Source: Caballeronia sp. GAFFF1
Lineage (GTDB): Bacteria; Pseudomonadota; Gammaproteobacteria; Burkholderiales; Burkholderiaceae
Length of the DNA: 64,000 nt
Direction: 5' to 3'
Assembly (NCBI RefSeq): GCF_023630705.1
Contig: NZ_JALQEM010000041.1
Span: 186,001 to 250,000 of the forward strand
Below are positions 54,196-62,779 of this stretch, in pieces (position 1 is the first letter of the stretch; each line of letters starts with the position of its first letter). Under the pieces are notes generated by a model. That model was not told where the DNA came from. It saw nothing but the letters and a program-made list of their open reading frames with translations, and made no database searches. Made by a program: the position numbers and the translations under genes.

Positions 54196-55386
54196 ATGGA
54201 TGCCACGAATGAACGCCACGAGACGTCAGCAACGAACTGGTATCGCGAAAGCGACTGCTCGCTCGAAGCATTCGCGCAACAACTACAAAGAAGGACCGAT
54301 GCCGTCCTGCGATTCGCGGCCGAGACTCAACGCGACATTCCTATCTACGATTGCCGCGCGCTTGATGAAGCGTTGATCGATCCTGTCGGGCAGCAGGCGT
54401 TGCAGGCCGAATGGGCGAACGTGCTGCTCGACGGCGCGGGCGTCCTCGTGCTCAAAAGCGCTTTCCACGATACATCGCCCGTCGACGACGCGACGCATAT
54501 CTTCGATTCGATCATCAGACAGGAACGCGAAGCGGGCACGCGCGGCGCCGACCATTTCGCCAAAGCAGGCGCGAATGACCGCATCTGGAATGCGCATGAA
54601 AAGCTGTGTCTAGCGGCGCCCTCCGTGTTCGCGCGTTATTTCTCGAACGCGTTCATCGCGAGCGTCGCGCAGGCGTGGCTGGGACCCGGCTTTCAGATGA
54701 CCACGCAAGTCAACGTCGTTCGTCCTGGCGGCGCGGCGCAGCAGGCGCACCGGGATTACCATCTCGGCTTTCAGACCGCGGACGAAGTACAGCGTTTCCC
54801 GGCGCATGTGCATACGATGTCGCCGTTGCTGACGCTTCAGGGCGCCGTCGCGCACAGCGACATGCCGATAGAAAGCGGGCCCACGAAGCTGCTTCCGTTC
54901 TCGCAGCGTTACGCACCGGGCTACCTCGCGTGGCGACGTCCCGACTTTCGCGACTTCTTCGAAACGCACTGCGTGCAGTTGCCGCTAGCAAAGGGCGACG
55001 CCCTCTTCTTCAATCCGGCGCTGTTTCATGCGGCCGGCGCGAACCGCACGCAAGACGTGCAGCGCATGGCCAATCTCTTGCAGATTTCTTCAGCGTATGG
55101 GCGCGCCATGGAAACGCTCGATCGCATGCGCATGTGCGAAGCCGTTTATCCCGTGCTGCTGGACTATCGGGCGAGAGGCCGGTTCACAGCGACAGATATT
55201 GATTGCGTGATTGCATCGACCGCTGAAGGCTATGCGTTCCCGACGAATCTCGATCGCGATCCGCCAGTGGGCGGTCTCGCGCCCGAGAGCCAGCAAGCGC
55301 TGATGCGCCGGGCGCTCGACGAGGAGTGGAACGCATCCACACTTCGCGAGGCCCTTCGACATCAGGCGTGGAAGCGACTCAGCTAA
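54196..55386 (+). CDS. phytanoyl-CoA dioxygenase family Fe(II)/2-oxoglutarate oxygenase
   Basis: A 396-residue protein of the PhyH family. Iron ligands fit HRDYHLGFQ (HxD) and the distal His in FNPALFHAAGANRT; the 2-oxoglutarate-binding Arg follows closely. ATG 54196 has GGAG 6 bases upstream; the frame continues to 54169. Members hydroxylate very diverse small molecules, so the substrate is unknown. It is probably controlled by the divergent LacI protein. Confidence 0.84.
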   Translation: MDATNERHETSATNWYRESDCSLEAFAQQLQRRTDAVLRFAAETQRDIPIYDCRALDEALIDPVGQQALQAEWANVLLDGAGVLVLKSAFHDTSPVDDATHIFDSIIRQEREAGTRGADHFAKAGANDRIWNAHEKLCLAAPSVFARYFSNAFIASVAQAWLGPGFQMTTQVNVVRPGGAAQQAHRDYHLGFQTADEVQRFPAHVHTMSPLLTLQGAVAHSDMPIESGPTKLLPFSQRYAPGYLAWRRPDFRDFFETHCVQLPLAKGDALFFNPALFHAAGANRTQDVQRMANLLQISSAYGRAMETLDRMRMCEAVYPVLLDYRARGRFTATDIDCVIASTAEGYAFPTNLDRDPPVGGLAPESQQALMRRALDEEWNASTLREALRHQAWKRLS

Positions 55387-55400
55387 AACGGGCCGCCGCA

Positions 55401-56234
55401 TCAGCCGTCAGTGGAACGGGAGAGCGTTTCCCACTGGCTGATCTCGTCAGCGAGCGCGGTCAGCTTGTCGCGCACCAAACTGAGCGCGTCACTGCCGAGC
55501 AACAGATGCACGGGCGGCGAGTCGCTCTCGATGACGGCCAGCATCGCGCGCGCCGCCTTCACCGGGTCGCCGAGCCGCCTGCCGCTCTTGTCCTCGCGCG
55601 CGCGGCGAATCGGATCGAAGAGCGCATCGTAATCGGCAATCGAACGAGGCGTGCGCGCCATCGAGCGGCCAGCCCAGTCGGTGCGGAACGAACCCGGCGC
55701 CACTGCCGTCACGGCAATGCCGAACGCTTTCACTTCCTTGGCCAGCGTCTCGGAGATGCCTTCCAGCGCGAACTTGCTGCCGCAATAGTAGGCGATGCCG
55801 GGCATCGTGATGAAGCCGCCCATCGACGTGATGTTGAGAATGTGGCCCTTGCGCCGCGCGCGCATGCCGGGCAGCACGGCCTTCATCATTGCGACCGCGC
55901 CGAACACGTTCACGTCGAACTGTCGACGCATCTCGGCGAGCGGCGATTCTTCCATCACGCCTTCGTGACCGTAGCCCGCGTTGTTCACGAGCACGTCGAT
56001 CGGTCCGACGGTCGACTCGATCTCGGCCACGACGCCGTCTATCGCGTCGAAGTCCGTCACATCGAGCAGGCAGCCCACGGCCCTGTCCGGCGCGAGGGCT
56101 TCGAAGTCCTGCTTCGCCTGCTCGTTTCGCACAGTGCCGATCACGCGATGGCCTCCCGCAAGCGCCTCCTGAGCGAGTGCCCGGCCGAAACCGCTGCTGA
56201 CGCCGGTGATGAGCAGAATTCGGTTGGATGACAT
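55401..56234 (-). CDS. SDR family oxidoreductase
   Basis: Classical SDR of 277 residues: cofactor site LLITGVSSGFGRALAQEAL, VLVNNAGYGHEG, and active site ITSMGGFITMPGIAYYCGSK with Ser, Tyr and Lys. The start MSSNRILLITG at 56234 is set by the fold; a frame to 56282 is open but runs into the promoter. It is divergent from an AraC regulator 106 bases away, the common regulator-target layout. Substrate unknown. Confidence 0.88.
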   Translation of the reverse strand: MSSNRILLITGVSSGFGRALAQEALAGGHRVIGTVRNEQAKQDFEALAPDRAVGCLLDVTDFDAIDGVVAEIESTVGPIDVLVNNAGYGHEGVMEESPLAEMRRQFDVNVFGAVAMMKAVLPGMRARRKGHILNITSMGGFITMPGIAYYCGSKFALEGISETLAKEVKAFGIAVTAVAPGSFRTDWAGRSMARTPRSIADYDALFDPIRRAREDKSGRRLGDPVKAARAMLAVIESDSPPVHLLLGSDALSLVRDKLTALADEISQWETLSRSTDG

Positions 56235-56262
56235 GCGCACCTCTTCGATGAAATGAAAGAGA

Positions 56263-56282
56263 GTGCATAGTATTCTTTGCAC
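56263..56282. promoter_or_regulatory. small inverted repeat between SDR and AraC genes
   Basis: GTGCA and TGCAC flank 10 bases (tagtattctt) in the 106-base divergent region. It could be part of an AraC-type operator; support is weak because the arms are only five bases. Confidence 0.3.
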
Positions 56283-56340
56283 CGACGTGCTTTAAGGCCG
56301 AATTTTCTTCTTTTATTGCCTAATCTTATCGCCGCCTTCC

Positions 56341-57288
56341 ATGTCATCGAAAGAGAGCGCCGCATCCCGGCAGCGTATCGTGGACTTGCTACGGCCGTTG
56401 GCGCCGCAGGAAGGCTACAACCTCACGCCGCTACCCGACGTGCGTATCCTGCGTTCGGACCGCGCGTTGTCGCGCACGCCTGTGCTCTACGATCCCGGCA
56501 TCGTGATCGTCTGTCAGGGACGCAAGCGCGGCTATTTCGGCGATGAGGTGTATCTGTACGACGAGCTGCATTATCTGGCCGTCGCAGTGCCCGTGCCCTT
56601 TACGATGGAAACCGACGCGACGCCTGAGCATCCGCTATTGGCCATCTACATGCATCTGGATTTTCAGGTGGCGGCAGAGCTGATGATTCAGATCGACCGT
56701 CATCACATGCCGGCGCGCGCGGAACCACCGCAAAGCATGATGTCGAGTCCGATGGACGCCGAGTTGCGCATGTCTGTCCTGCGCTTTCTGCAAGCGTTGA
56801 GCCGGCCGCTCGATGCAGCGGTTTTAGGTCCCGCGCTGGTGCGCGAACTGTACTTCCGCGTGCTGACCGGCGCGCAAGGCCATGTGATGCGCTCGGCGCT
56901 CGCGATGCAGGGGCAGTTCGGCAAGATCGGCAAGGCATTGCGCCGCATTCACGCGACGTACGCGCAGCCGCTCAATCTCACCCAACTGGCGCGCGAAGCA
57001 GGCATGAGCGTGCCGACCTTCCACAGCCATTTCAAGGCCATCACGCACACGTCGCCCATGCAATATCTGAAGTCGACGCGGCTGCATCAGGCGCGTCTCT
57101 TGATGGTGCGTCAGGACATGACGGCGGAGGCGGCCTGTCATGCGGTGGGCTATGCGAGCGCCTCGCAATTCAATCGGGAATTCAAGCGCCTGTTCGGAAC
57201 GACACCAGCCGCGGAAACGAAGCGCATGCGCGAGAGTTTCGCCGTCCCGCCGCCGTTCGCCGGCGCGGAGTACGTTTCATCGCATTAG
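56341..57288 (+). CDS. AraC family transcriptional regulator (AraC_N type)
   Basis: A 315-residue regulator. The N-terminal ~180 residues match the AraC_N sensor domain (PVLYDPGIVIVCQGRKRGYFGDEVY, LAVAVPVPFTMETDATPEHPLLA). The C-terminus has the two helix-turn-helix units (NLTQLAREAGMSVPTFHSHFK and AACHAVGYASASQFNREFKRLFG). Regulators of this subgroup commonly control an adjacent divergent reductase, as here. Confidence 0.88.
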   Translation: MSSKESAASRQRIVDLLRPLAPQEGYNLTPLPDVRILRSDRALSRTPVLYDPGIVIVCQGRKRGYFGDEVYLYDELHYLAVAVPVPFTMETDATPEHPLLAIYMHLDFQVAAELMIQIDRHHMPARAEPPQSMMSSPMDAELRMSVLRFLQALSRPLDAAVLGPALVRELYFRVLTGAQGHVMRSALAMQGQFGKIGKALRRIHATYAQPLNLTQLAREAGMSVPTFHSHFKAITHTSPMQYLKSTRLHQARLLMVRQDMTAEAACHAVGYASASQFNREFKRLFGTTPAAETKRMRESFAVPPPFAGAEYVSSH

Positions 57289-57317
57289 GCGGGCGCGCGC
57301 GACGAAGCTCGCGTTTC

Positions 57318-57926
57318 TCACAGATGGCCCGGCCGCGGGTCCGGCACGAAGCCGTCGCGATTCGGCATGCGGATGGCGGCGAGCGAATGCGCGTCCAGCC
57401 GCGCGTCGTCGGGCACGATGCCGTTGCGATTCAGAATCCATGCGCTCAACGCGTACACCTCGTCTGCGCTCAACGATTGCGGCGCGTTATAAGGCATCGC
57501 GCGGCGGATGTAGTCGAAGAGCGTCGTGGCGTACGGCCAGTAGCTGCCGACCGTGCGCACCGGTTTGTCGCTCGCGAGCGTGCCGCGTCCGCCGATGAGC
57601 CGGTCTCCCATGCCGCCTTCGCCGTTCGCGCCGTGACACGCGGCGCACTTCGCGGCGAAGATGTGCGCGCCGGTCGCCACGTCGCCGCTGCCTGCGGGCA
57701 GGCCACGGCCATCGGGCGCGACGTCGATGTTCCATGCTGCGATGTTCGTCGCGTTCAAAGGCGTGCCGATGGCGTCGATGGCCGCGCGCTGTGTCGGGTC
57801 GTGCGTCAGCGCGTTCTGCGCGCCGCCATCGCGTGCGGGCGTGCTGCAAGCAGCCAGCGATACCGCAGCGACGCCGATCATCAACGGCCGCAACAGACGA
57901 TGCTTCAGAGCCGGGGCGTTATGCAT
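57318..57926 (-). CDS. c-type cytochrome lipoprotein, sulfite dehydrogenase partner
   Basis: A 202-residue mono-haem cytochrome. The N-terminus has a signal with lipobox (VAAVSLAACS), so it should be tethered in the periplasm. The haem site is KCAACHGANGEGG, with a possible Met axial ligand in AMPYNAPQSL. It resembles SorB/small SoxD-type cytochromes and lacks the second domain of long SoxD. Its ATG overlaps the end of the molybdopterin gene by 8 bases, so it probably takes electrons from that enzyme. Confidence 0.86.
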   Translation of the reverse strand: MHNAPALKHRLLRPLMIGVAAVSLAACSTPARDGGAQNALTHDPTQRAAIDAIGTPLNATNIAAWNIDVAPDGRGLPAGSGDVATGAHIFAAKCAACHGANGEGGMGDRLIGGRGTLASDKPVRTVGSYWPYATTLFDYIRRAMPYNAPQSLSADEVYALSAWILNRNGIVPDDARLDAHSLAAIRMPNRDGFVPDPRPGHL

Positions 57927-59211
57927 TTTTCACGCTGCCATCGGCGCCGATGCGCCATTGCTGAATGCCGTTGTAGTGGTAGTTCGAGTTCAGCCCGCGC
58001 GCGGCGACCAGCGCCTCGCGCGTCGGCTGAACGTAGCCGGTCGAATCGGTGGCGCGCGAGAGAATCGCGGCAGGCTCGCCGTTCCACACCCAGCCTGCAT
58101 GAAAGCGCGTCAACGCGCGATCCTTCGGCGGGCCGTCGAGCTGCGCTTCCTGCCATGAGCGCCCGCCGTCGGTCGACACCTCGACCTTGCGAATCGAGCC
58201 ACGCCCTGACCACGCGAGTCCGATGATCGGGTAATAGCCGTGAACCGTGAGCCGATGCCCCGGCGACGGTCGCGTGATGACCGACTTCGCGTCCATCTCG
58301 AACACGAACTGGCGGGCCTGCCCGTTCGCGAGCGGGTCCGTGTATTTCGACGTTTCCTCGCGCGTTTCCAGCGGCGCGTCGACGAACTTCAGCCTGCGCA
58401 GCCACTTCACGTTCGTGTTGCCCTCGAAGCCGGGAACCACGAGCCGCAGCGGATAGCCGTTCTCCGGCCGCAGGCGCTCGCCGTTCTGTGCATAGACGAC
58501 AAGCGCGCGGTCGAGAATGCGATCGAGCGGCAGGCTGCGCGTCATCGCGGCGGCGTCGGCGCCTTCCGCGAGCATCCAGCGCGGTGTCTGACCGTCATTG
58601 GCCGCGAGACCGCCTGCGGCTTCGATCAATGTCGAAAGACGCACGCCGGTCCACTCGCAGCACGACAGCAAGCCGTGCGTCATCTGAACCGGCAGACCGC
58701 TCGGCCCTTTCCATTCGCTTGCGGTGTTGCCCGAACACTCAAGAAAGTACACGCGCGATTCGGATGGCAGCCGCAGCAAGTCCTCCATCGTGAAGAGCTT
58801 CGGCTCGCGCACGAGGCCGTGAATCGCGAGCCGATGCTGATCCGGATCGATGTCGGGCACGCCCGCATGATGCCGCTCGTAGACGAGGCCGTTCGGCGTG
58901 ATCGCGCCATGCAGATCGGCGAGCGGCGTCAGCGACGAAGCCTGGCCGGGCACGGGAAAAGCACGGGCTGCGCGGCGCACGACGTTCGCTTCATGCGGCG
59001 ACGGCACGCCGTACGGATGCTCGAGAATCGGAGCGCCGGGCGTGCGCGTCCACGGCTGAACCGCGAGCGGCTGCAACAGCGAAGACGCAGCGTTGGCACT
59101 CGGCGCCACCACTGCGGAGACGGCGAGACCGCGTAGCATCCGGCGGCGCGATGGCGATGCCGTTGCGTCGGTATCGGCGGAAGGCGATGAAATGCGGGAA
59201 GTTCGCGGCAT
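57919..59211 (-). CDS. sulfite dehydrogenase, molybdopterin subunit (SoxC-like)
   Basis: A 430-residue periplasmic enzyme of the sulfite oxidase family. The N-terminus has a Tat signal (SPSRRRMLRGLAVSAVVA). The molybdenum-binding Cys is in YFLECSGNTASEWKG. The C-terminal dimerisation domain (~300-430) has VEVSTDGGRSWQEA. It follows SoxC in layout and pairs with a cytochrome gene. No other sox genes are in the window, so it may work alone in sulfite detoxification, for example from organosulfonate breakdown. Confidence 0.88.
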   Translation of the reverse strand: MPRTSRISSPSADTDATASPSRRRMLRGLAVSAVVAPSANAASSLLQPLAVQPWTRTPGAPILEHPYGVPSPHEANVVRRAARAFPVPGQASSLTPLADLHGAITPNGLVYERHHAGVPDIDPDQHRLAIHGLVREPKLFTMEDLLRLPSESRVYFLECSGNTASEWKGPSGLPVQMTHGLLSCCEWTGVRLSTLIEAAGGLAANDGQTPRWMLAEGADAAAMTRSLPLDRILDRALVVYAQNGERLRPENGYPLRLVVPGFEGNTNVKWLRRLKFVDAPLETREETSKYTDPLANGQARQFVFEMDAKSVITRPSPGHRLTVHGYYPIIGLAWSGRGSIRKVEVSTDGGRSWQEAQLDGPPKDRALTRFHAGWVWNGEPAAILSRATDSTGYVQPTREALVAARGLNSNYHYNGIQQWRIGADGSVKNA

Positions 59212-59395
59212 GCTTGGGGCGCCGGGGGAGAGAGTCGGTCAGGGCAAACAGTATAGGACGCCCCTTGCGTAACGCACAGCCCTTATTGTGCCTATCGATA
59301 TGAAGCCGGCTCATAAACCCGCGACGCTGTGTTGCGCATCGATGCGTTGGTAAGGATGACGAAAGCATCGATGCTTGGCAACGTAAGCATCGGCA

Positions 59396-60190
59396 TCACG
59401 ACATGAACATGCCGCCGTCCACATTGACCGTCTGACCCGTAATGTACGCAGCGTCGTCCGAGGCCAGGAATGTCACCAGGCCCGCGACGTCGCTGCCATT
59501 GCCGGCTCGCTTCATGGGGATATTGGCGACCCATTCGGCCATCAGCTCGCCGGGTTTGTAATCCCCGAGCAGCTTGCCCCACGCTTCGTCGTTATACGAC
59601 CACATGTCCGTCGTGATAATGCCCGGACAGAACGCGTTCACCGTGATGCCCGTGGGCGCGAGTTCCTTCGCGAGACTTTGCGTGATGCCGAGCACGCCGA
59701 ACTTGCTCGCGGCGTAATGCGGCGTGTAGACGAAGCCCTGCCGCGCCTGACCCGACGCCGTGTTGATGAGGCGCCCCGCCTTGCCCGCGCGCAACATCCG
59801 CGTAGCCGCTTCCTGGCAGCACAGAAAAACGCCCTTGGTGTTCACGGCCATGACTTTGTCCCACTCGCTTTCAGTCAGGTCCGGCAACCTGGCGATAGTG
59901 ATGACGCCCGCGTTCTGCACCGACACGTCCACTTCGCCGAGCTTGCTCGCGACTTCTTCATACAGCGCGACGACCTGGGCCTTATCCGTCACGTCCGTCT
60001 CGACGGAGAGCGCCTCGAAACCCGATTCGCGCAGACGCGCCGCTGCGTCGTGGACGCTCTTTTCGTTCGCGCTGACGCACACCTTCGCGCCTTCCTGCGC
60101 GAAGCGCTCGGCAATGGCGAGACCGATGCCACGGCTGCCGCCCGTCACGACCACCACCTTGTTCTCGAACCGCTTCAATTGTTGCGCCAC
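59396..60190 (-). CDS. SDR family oxidoreductase, probable polyol dehydrogenase
   Basis: Classical SDR of 264 residues. Cofactor site VVVTGGSRGIGLAIAERF; active site NTASGQARQGFVYTPHYAASKF with Ser, Tyr and Lys; C-terminal YITGQTVNVDGGMFMS. I start it at GTG 60190 (VAQQLKRFENK), which has GGAG 7 bases upstream; the upstream ORF lies inside the kinase gene. It follows an FGGY kinase and sugar ABC genes, so it likely oxidises a polyol or sugar. Confidence 0.87.
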   Translation of the reverse strand: MAQQLKRFENKVVVVTGGSRGIGLAIAERFAQEGAKVCVSANEKSVHDAAARLRESGFEALSVETDVTDKAQVVALYEEVASKLGEVDVSVQNAGVITIARLPDLTESEWDKVMAVNTKGVFLCCQEAATRMLRAGKAGRLINTASGQARQGFVYTPHYAASKFGVLGITQSLAKELAPTGITVNAFCPGIITTDMWSYNDEAWGKLLGDYKPGELMAEWVANIPMKRAGNGSDVAGLVTFLASDDAAYITGQTVNVDGGMFMS

Positions 60191-60206
60191 TGAGATTCTC
60201 CGGGAG

Positions 60207-61667
60207 TTAAAGACGCTCGATCCATCGCAGCCATTGCGCGTGATTCGCGGCAGCCGCTTGAACACCGCTGCCCGGCTCGACGCGTCGTGCCACGACACGA
60301 TGCGTCTGCCAAGCGTCGAGCGATGCAACCAGGCCCGCCTGATACGCGGCGAGCGCCGCCGCGCCCGACGCCGAAATCTCGCTGACCGCGAGCGTGCTGA
60401 CAGGCCGATTCAACGTGTCCGACAGAAATTGCAGAAGGAACGGACGCTGCGTGAGGCCGCCGTCGAGATAGAGCTGTGCGAGCGGCACGTCGGCCGCCTG
60501 CTCCATCACGTTGGTGACGTCCTTTATCTGATAGACGATGGATTCATACGCCGCGCGCGCCACATGCTGCCACGACGTCGAAAAGTTGAGTCCGACGATC
60601 TGGGCGCCGCTCGGGTACTTCCAGTGCGGACAGCCGATGCCCGAGAACGATGGAATCACGAACACGCCGCCGTTGTCGTACTCGGTGAACGCCTGTTCGG
60701 CCTTCGCAAAATCGTCGAACAGGTTCAGCTTTTCCTTGAGGAACGCGGGCGTCGATCCCGCGCTGATGATGATTCCTTCTAGCGCATAGTCCACGCGCTC
60801 GTCGGTGGCGAAGCAGAGCGTCGAGACGAGGCCATGTTCGGGCTCGCGCGCCTTCCCGCCGACATTCATCATGATGGACGATCCCGTGCCCATCGTCGCC
60901 TTCGCGACGCCGGGACTCAGGCACCCTTCGCCGACGGCGGCGGCGTGTGAATCGCCGATCATCGAGAGGATAGGCAATGGCGTGTCGAGCAGGCCGTCGA
61001 AGTCGGTCATGCCGAAGTCGGACGCCGACGGTCGAAGCTCAGGCAAGCGCAGTCCTTGCAGGCCGAATGTCTCGATGAGTTCGCGATCCCATTCCAGCGT
61101 GCGCAGATTGAGCAGCATGGTGCGCGACGCATTCGTCACGTCGGTGCGATACGCCGCGCCGTTCGTCAGCCGATACAGCAACCAGCTATCGACCGTGCCG
61201 AAGTACGCGTCGCCCGCCGCGATATGCGCGCGCACGCGTTCATCGTTTTCGTTGAGCCAGACGAGCTTGGTGCCTGAAAAATATGGGTCGATCAGCAAGC
61301 CCGTCTTCTGCGCGATGAGCGGCTGCAAGCCGTCGCGCTTGAGCCGTTCGCAGATGCCGAGCGATCGCTGGCATTGCCACGACACGCCAGGCACGATCGG
61401 CTCGCCCTTCGCGTTCCATAACACGACCGTCTCGCGCTGGTTCGAAATGCCGATGCCCGCTATATCGCCTTTGAACCCACTCAGGCATTCGCCCACGGCT
61501 TTTAGCACGGACGCGTACAGCTCATTCGCATCCTGCTCGACGAAGCCCGTGCGCGGCGTGGTGCATGAGACCGGCGCGAACCCGCGCGCGTGAACGTGTC
61601 CGGTCTGGTCGAACACGAGCGCCTTCGTGCCGCTCGTGCCCTGATCGATGGCGAGTATATGGCTCAT
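60207..61667 (-). CDS. FGGY family carbohydrate kinase (glycerol kinase-like)
   Basis: Sugar or polyol kinase of 486 residues. The ATP phosphate-1 motif is LAIDQGTSGTKALVFD; GISNQRETVVLWN follows. The catalytic region is MIGDSHAAAVGEG, where GlpK has GDQQAA, and the adenosine part is LYLDGGLTQRPFLLQFLSD. The variant GDSHA suggests a substrate other than glycerol. It lies between an SDR and an RbsC/RbsA transporter read the same way, making a compact uptake-phosphorylation-oxidation operon. Confidence 0.85.
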   Translation of the reverse strand: MSHILAIDQGTSGTKALVFDQTGHVHARGFAPVSCTTPRTGFVEQDANELYASVLKAVGECLSGFKGDIAGIGISNQRETVVLWNAKGEPIVPGVSWQCQRSLGICERLKRDGLQPLIAQKTGLLIDPYFSGTKLVWLNENDERVRAHIAAGDAYFGTVDSWLLYRLTNGAAYRTDVTNASRTMLLNLRTLEWDRELIETFGLQGLRLPELRPSASDFGMTDFDGLLDTPLPILSMIGDSHAAAVGEGCLSPGVAKATMGTGSSIMMNVGGKAREPEHGLVSTLCFATDERVDYALEGIIISAGSTPAFLKEKLNLFDDFAKAEQAFTEYDNGGVFVIPSFSGIGCPHWKYPSGAQIVGLNFSTSWQHVARAAYESIVYQIKDVTNVMEQAADVPLAQLYLDGGLTQRPFLLQFLSDTLNRPVSTLAVSEISASGAAALAAYQAGLVASLDAWQTHRVVARRVEPGSGVQAAAANHAQWLRWIERL

Positions 61668-61677
61668 GATTCCGTCC

Positions 61678-62760
61678 TCACGCGGTCAGCGAAACCATGC
61701 GCGACTGCAGGCGCTGCTGCAACTGGTCGATGACCACCGCGAAGATGATGACGAGGCCCTTGATGACCATTTGCCAGAAATCGCTGATGCCGCACATCAC
61801 CATGCCGTCGCCCAGGATGCTGATCACGCACGCGCCGACGACGGAGCCGAATACCGTGCCGCGTCCGCCCATGAGCGCGGTTCCGCCGAGCACGACCGCC
61901 GCGATGGCGTTCAGTTCGTAGGTCTGTCCCGTCAACGGGTGCGCCGTCTGCAACTGCGCCGTGATGACGAGTCCGACAATCGCCGCGCAGAATCCTGAGA
62001 ACATGTAGACGAAGAGCTTCACGCGATTCGTTCGGATTCCCGAGAATCGCGCCGCTTGCTCATTGCCGCCGATGGCATAGATGCGGCGGCCGAGCGGCGT
62101 CTTTCGCGCGACGAAGATGGTGATGGCCGCGAGCACCAGCATGATCCACACCGGCATCGAGAGGCCGAGAATCGTGCCGTTGCCGATGAATTCGAAGCCC
62201 GTGTTGCCGAGTGCCGGATTGCCTTCGAGGTCCGCGAACGTGCTGCCATTGTTGACAAGCAGCGCCGCGCCGCGCACCACGTAAAGCATGCCTAGCGTCG
62301 CGATGAACGGCGCGACGTTGAGCATGGTGATGAGATACCCGTTCACCGCGCCGATCAACGCACCGAGCAAACAAGCGATGATCGTCACGCCCCACGGATT
62401 GAAAAACACGACGTGATGCCCGATCTTCACGCCTTCGAGCAGCAGATACCCCGCCGCCATGCCGCTTATGCCGACGATTGAGCCTACCGACAAGTCGATA
62501 CCGCCCGTCAGGATCACGAGCGTCATGCCGATGGAAAGAATCGCGACCACGGTGACGTGCTTCGCCATGATCAGCAGATTGCCGGTCGAAAGGAAGCTCT
62601 CGGTAGCGAGCGAGAACACGATGATGATCGCGAACAGCGCGATAAAGATGCGCAGCTTGAGCAGATTTACCGCAATGCGCGACGCCACATAGGCGCCGTG
62701 CCGGTTGTGCTTTGCGTGCACCGGCGTGACCGGCGGGTTGCTGCTGTTGGGTGTGTTCAT
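61678..62760 (-). CDS. sugar ABC transporter permease (RbsC-like)
   Basis: Inner-membrane permease of 360 residues with multiple hydrophobic segments, starting near residue 35 (LRIFIALFAIIIVFSLATESF). The family signature is GGIDLSVGSIVGISG, with later GRRIYAIGGNEQAARFSGIR and ALMGGRGTVFGSVVGA. The stop lies 10 bases before the kinase gene. It imports a monosaccharide or polyol with the ATPase encoded upstream. Confidence 0.92.
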   Translation of the reverse strand: MNTPNSSNPPVTPVHAKHNRHGAYVASRIAVNLLKLRIFIALFAIIIVFSLATESFLSTGNLLIMAKHVTVVAILSIGMTLVILTGGIDLSVGSIVGISGMAAGYLLLEGVKIGHHVVFFNPWGVTIIACLLGALIGAVNGYLITMLNVAPFIATLGMLYVVRGAALLVNNGSTFADLEGNPALGNTGFEFIGNGTILGLSMPVWIMLVLAAITIFVARKTPLGRRIYAIGGNEQAARFSGIRTNRVKLFVYMFSGFCAAIVGLVITAQLQTAHPLTGQTYELNAIAAVVLGGTALMGGRGTVFGSVVGACVISILGDGMVMCGISDFWQMVIKGLVIIFAVVIDQLQQRLQSRMVSLTA

Positions 62761-62779
62761 GGTTCGGATCTCGGTTGCC

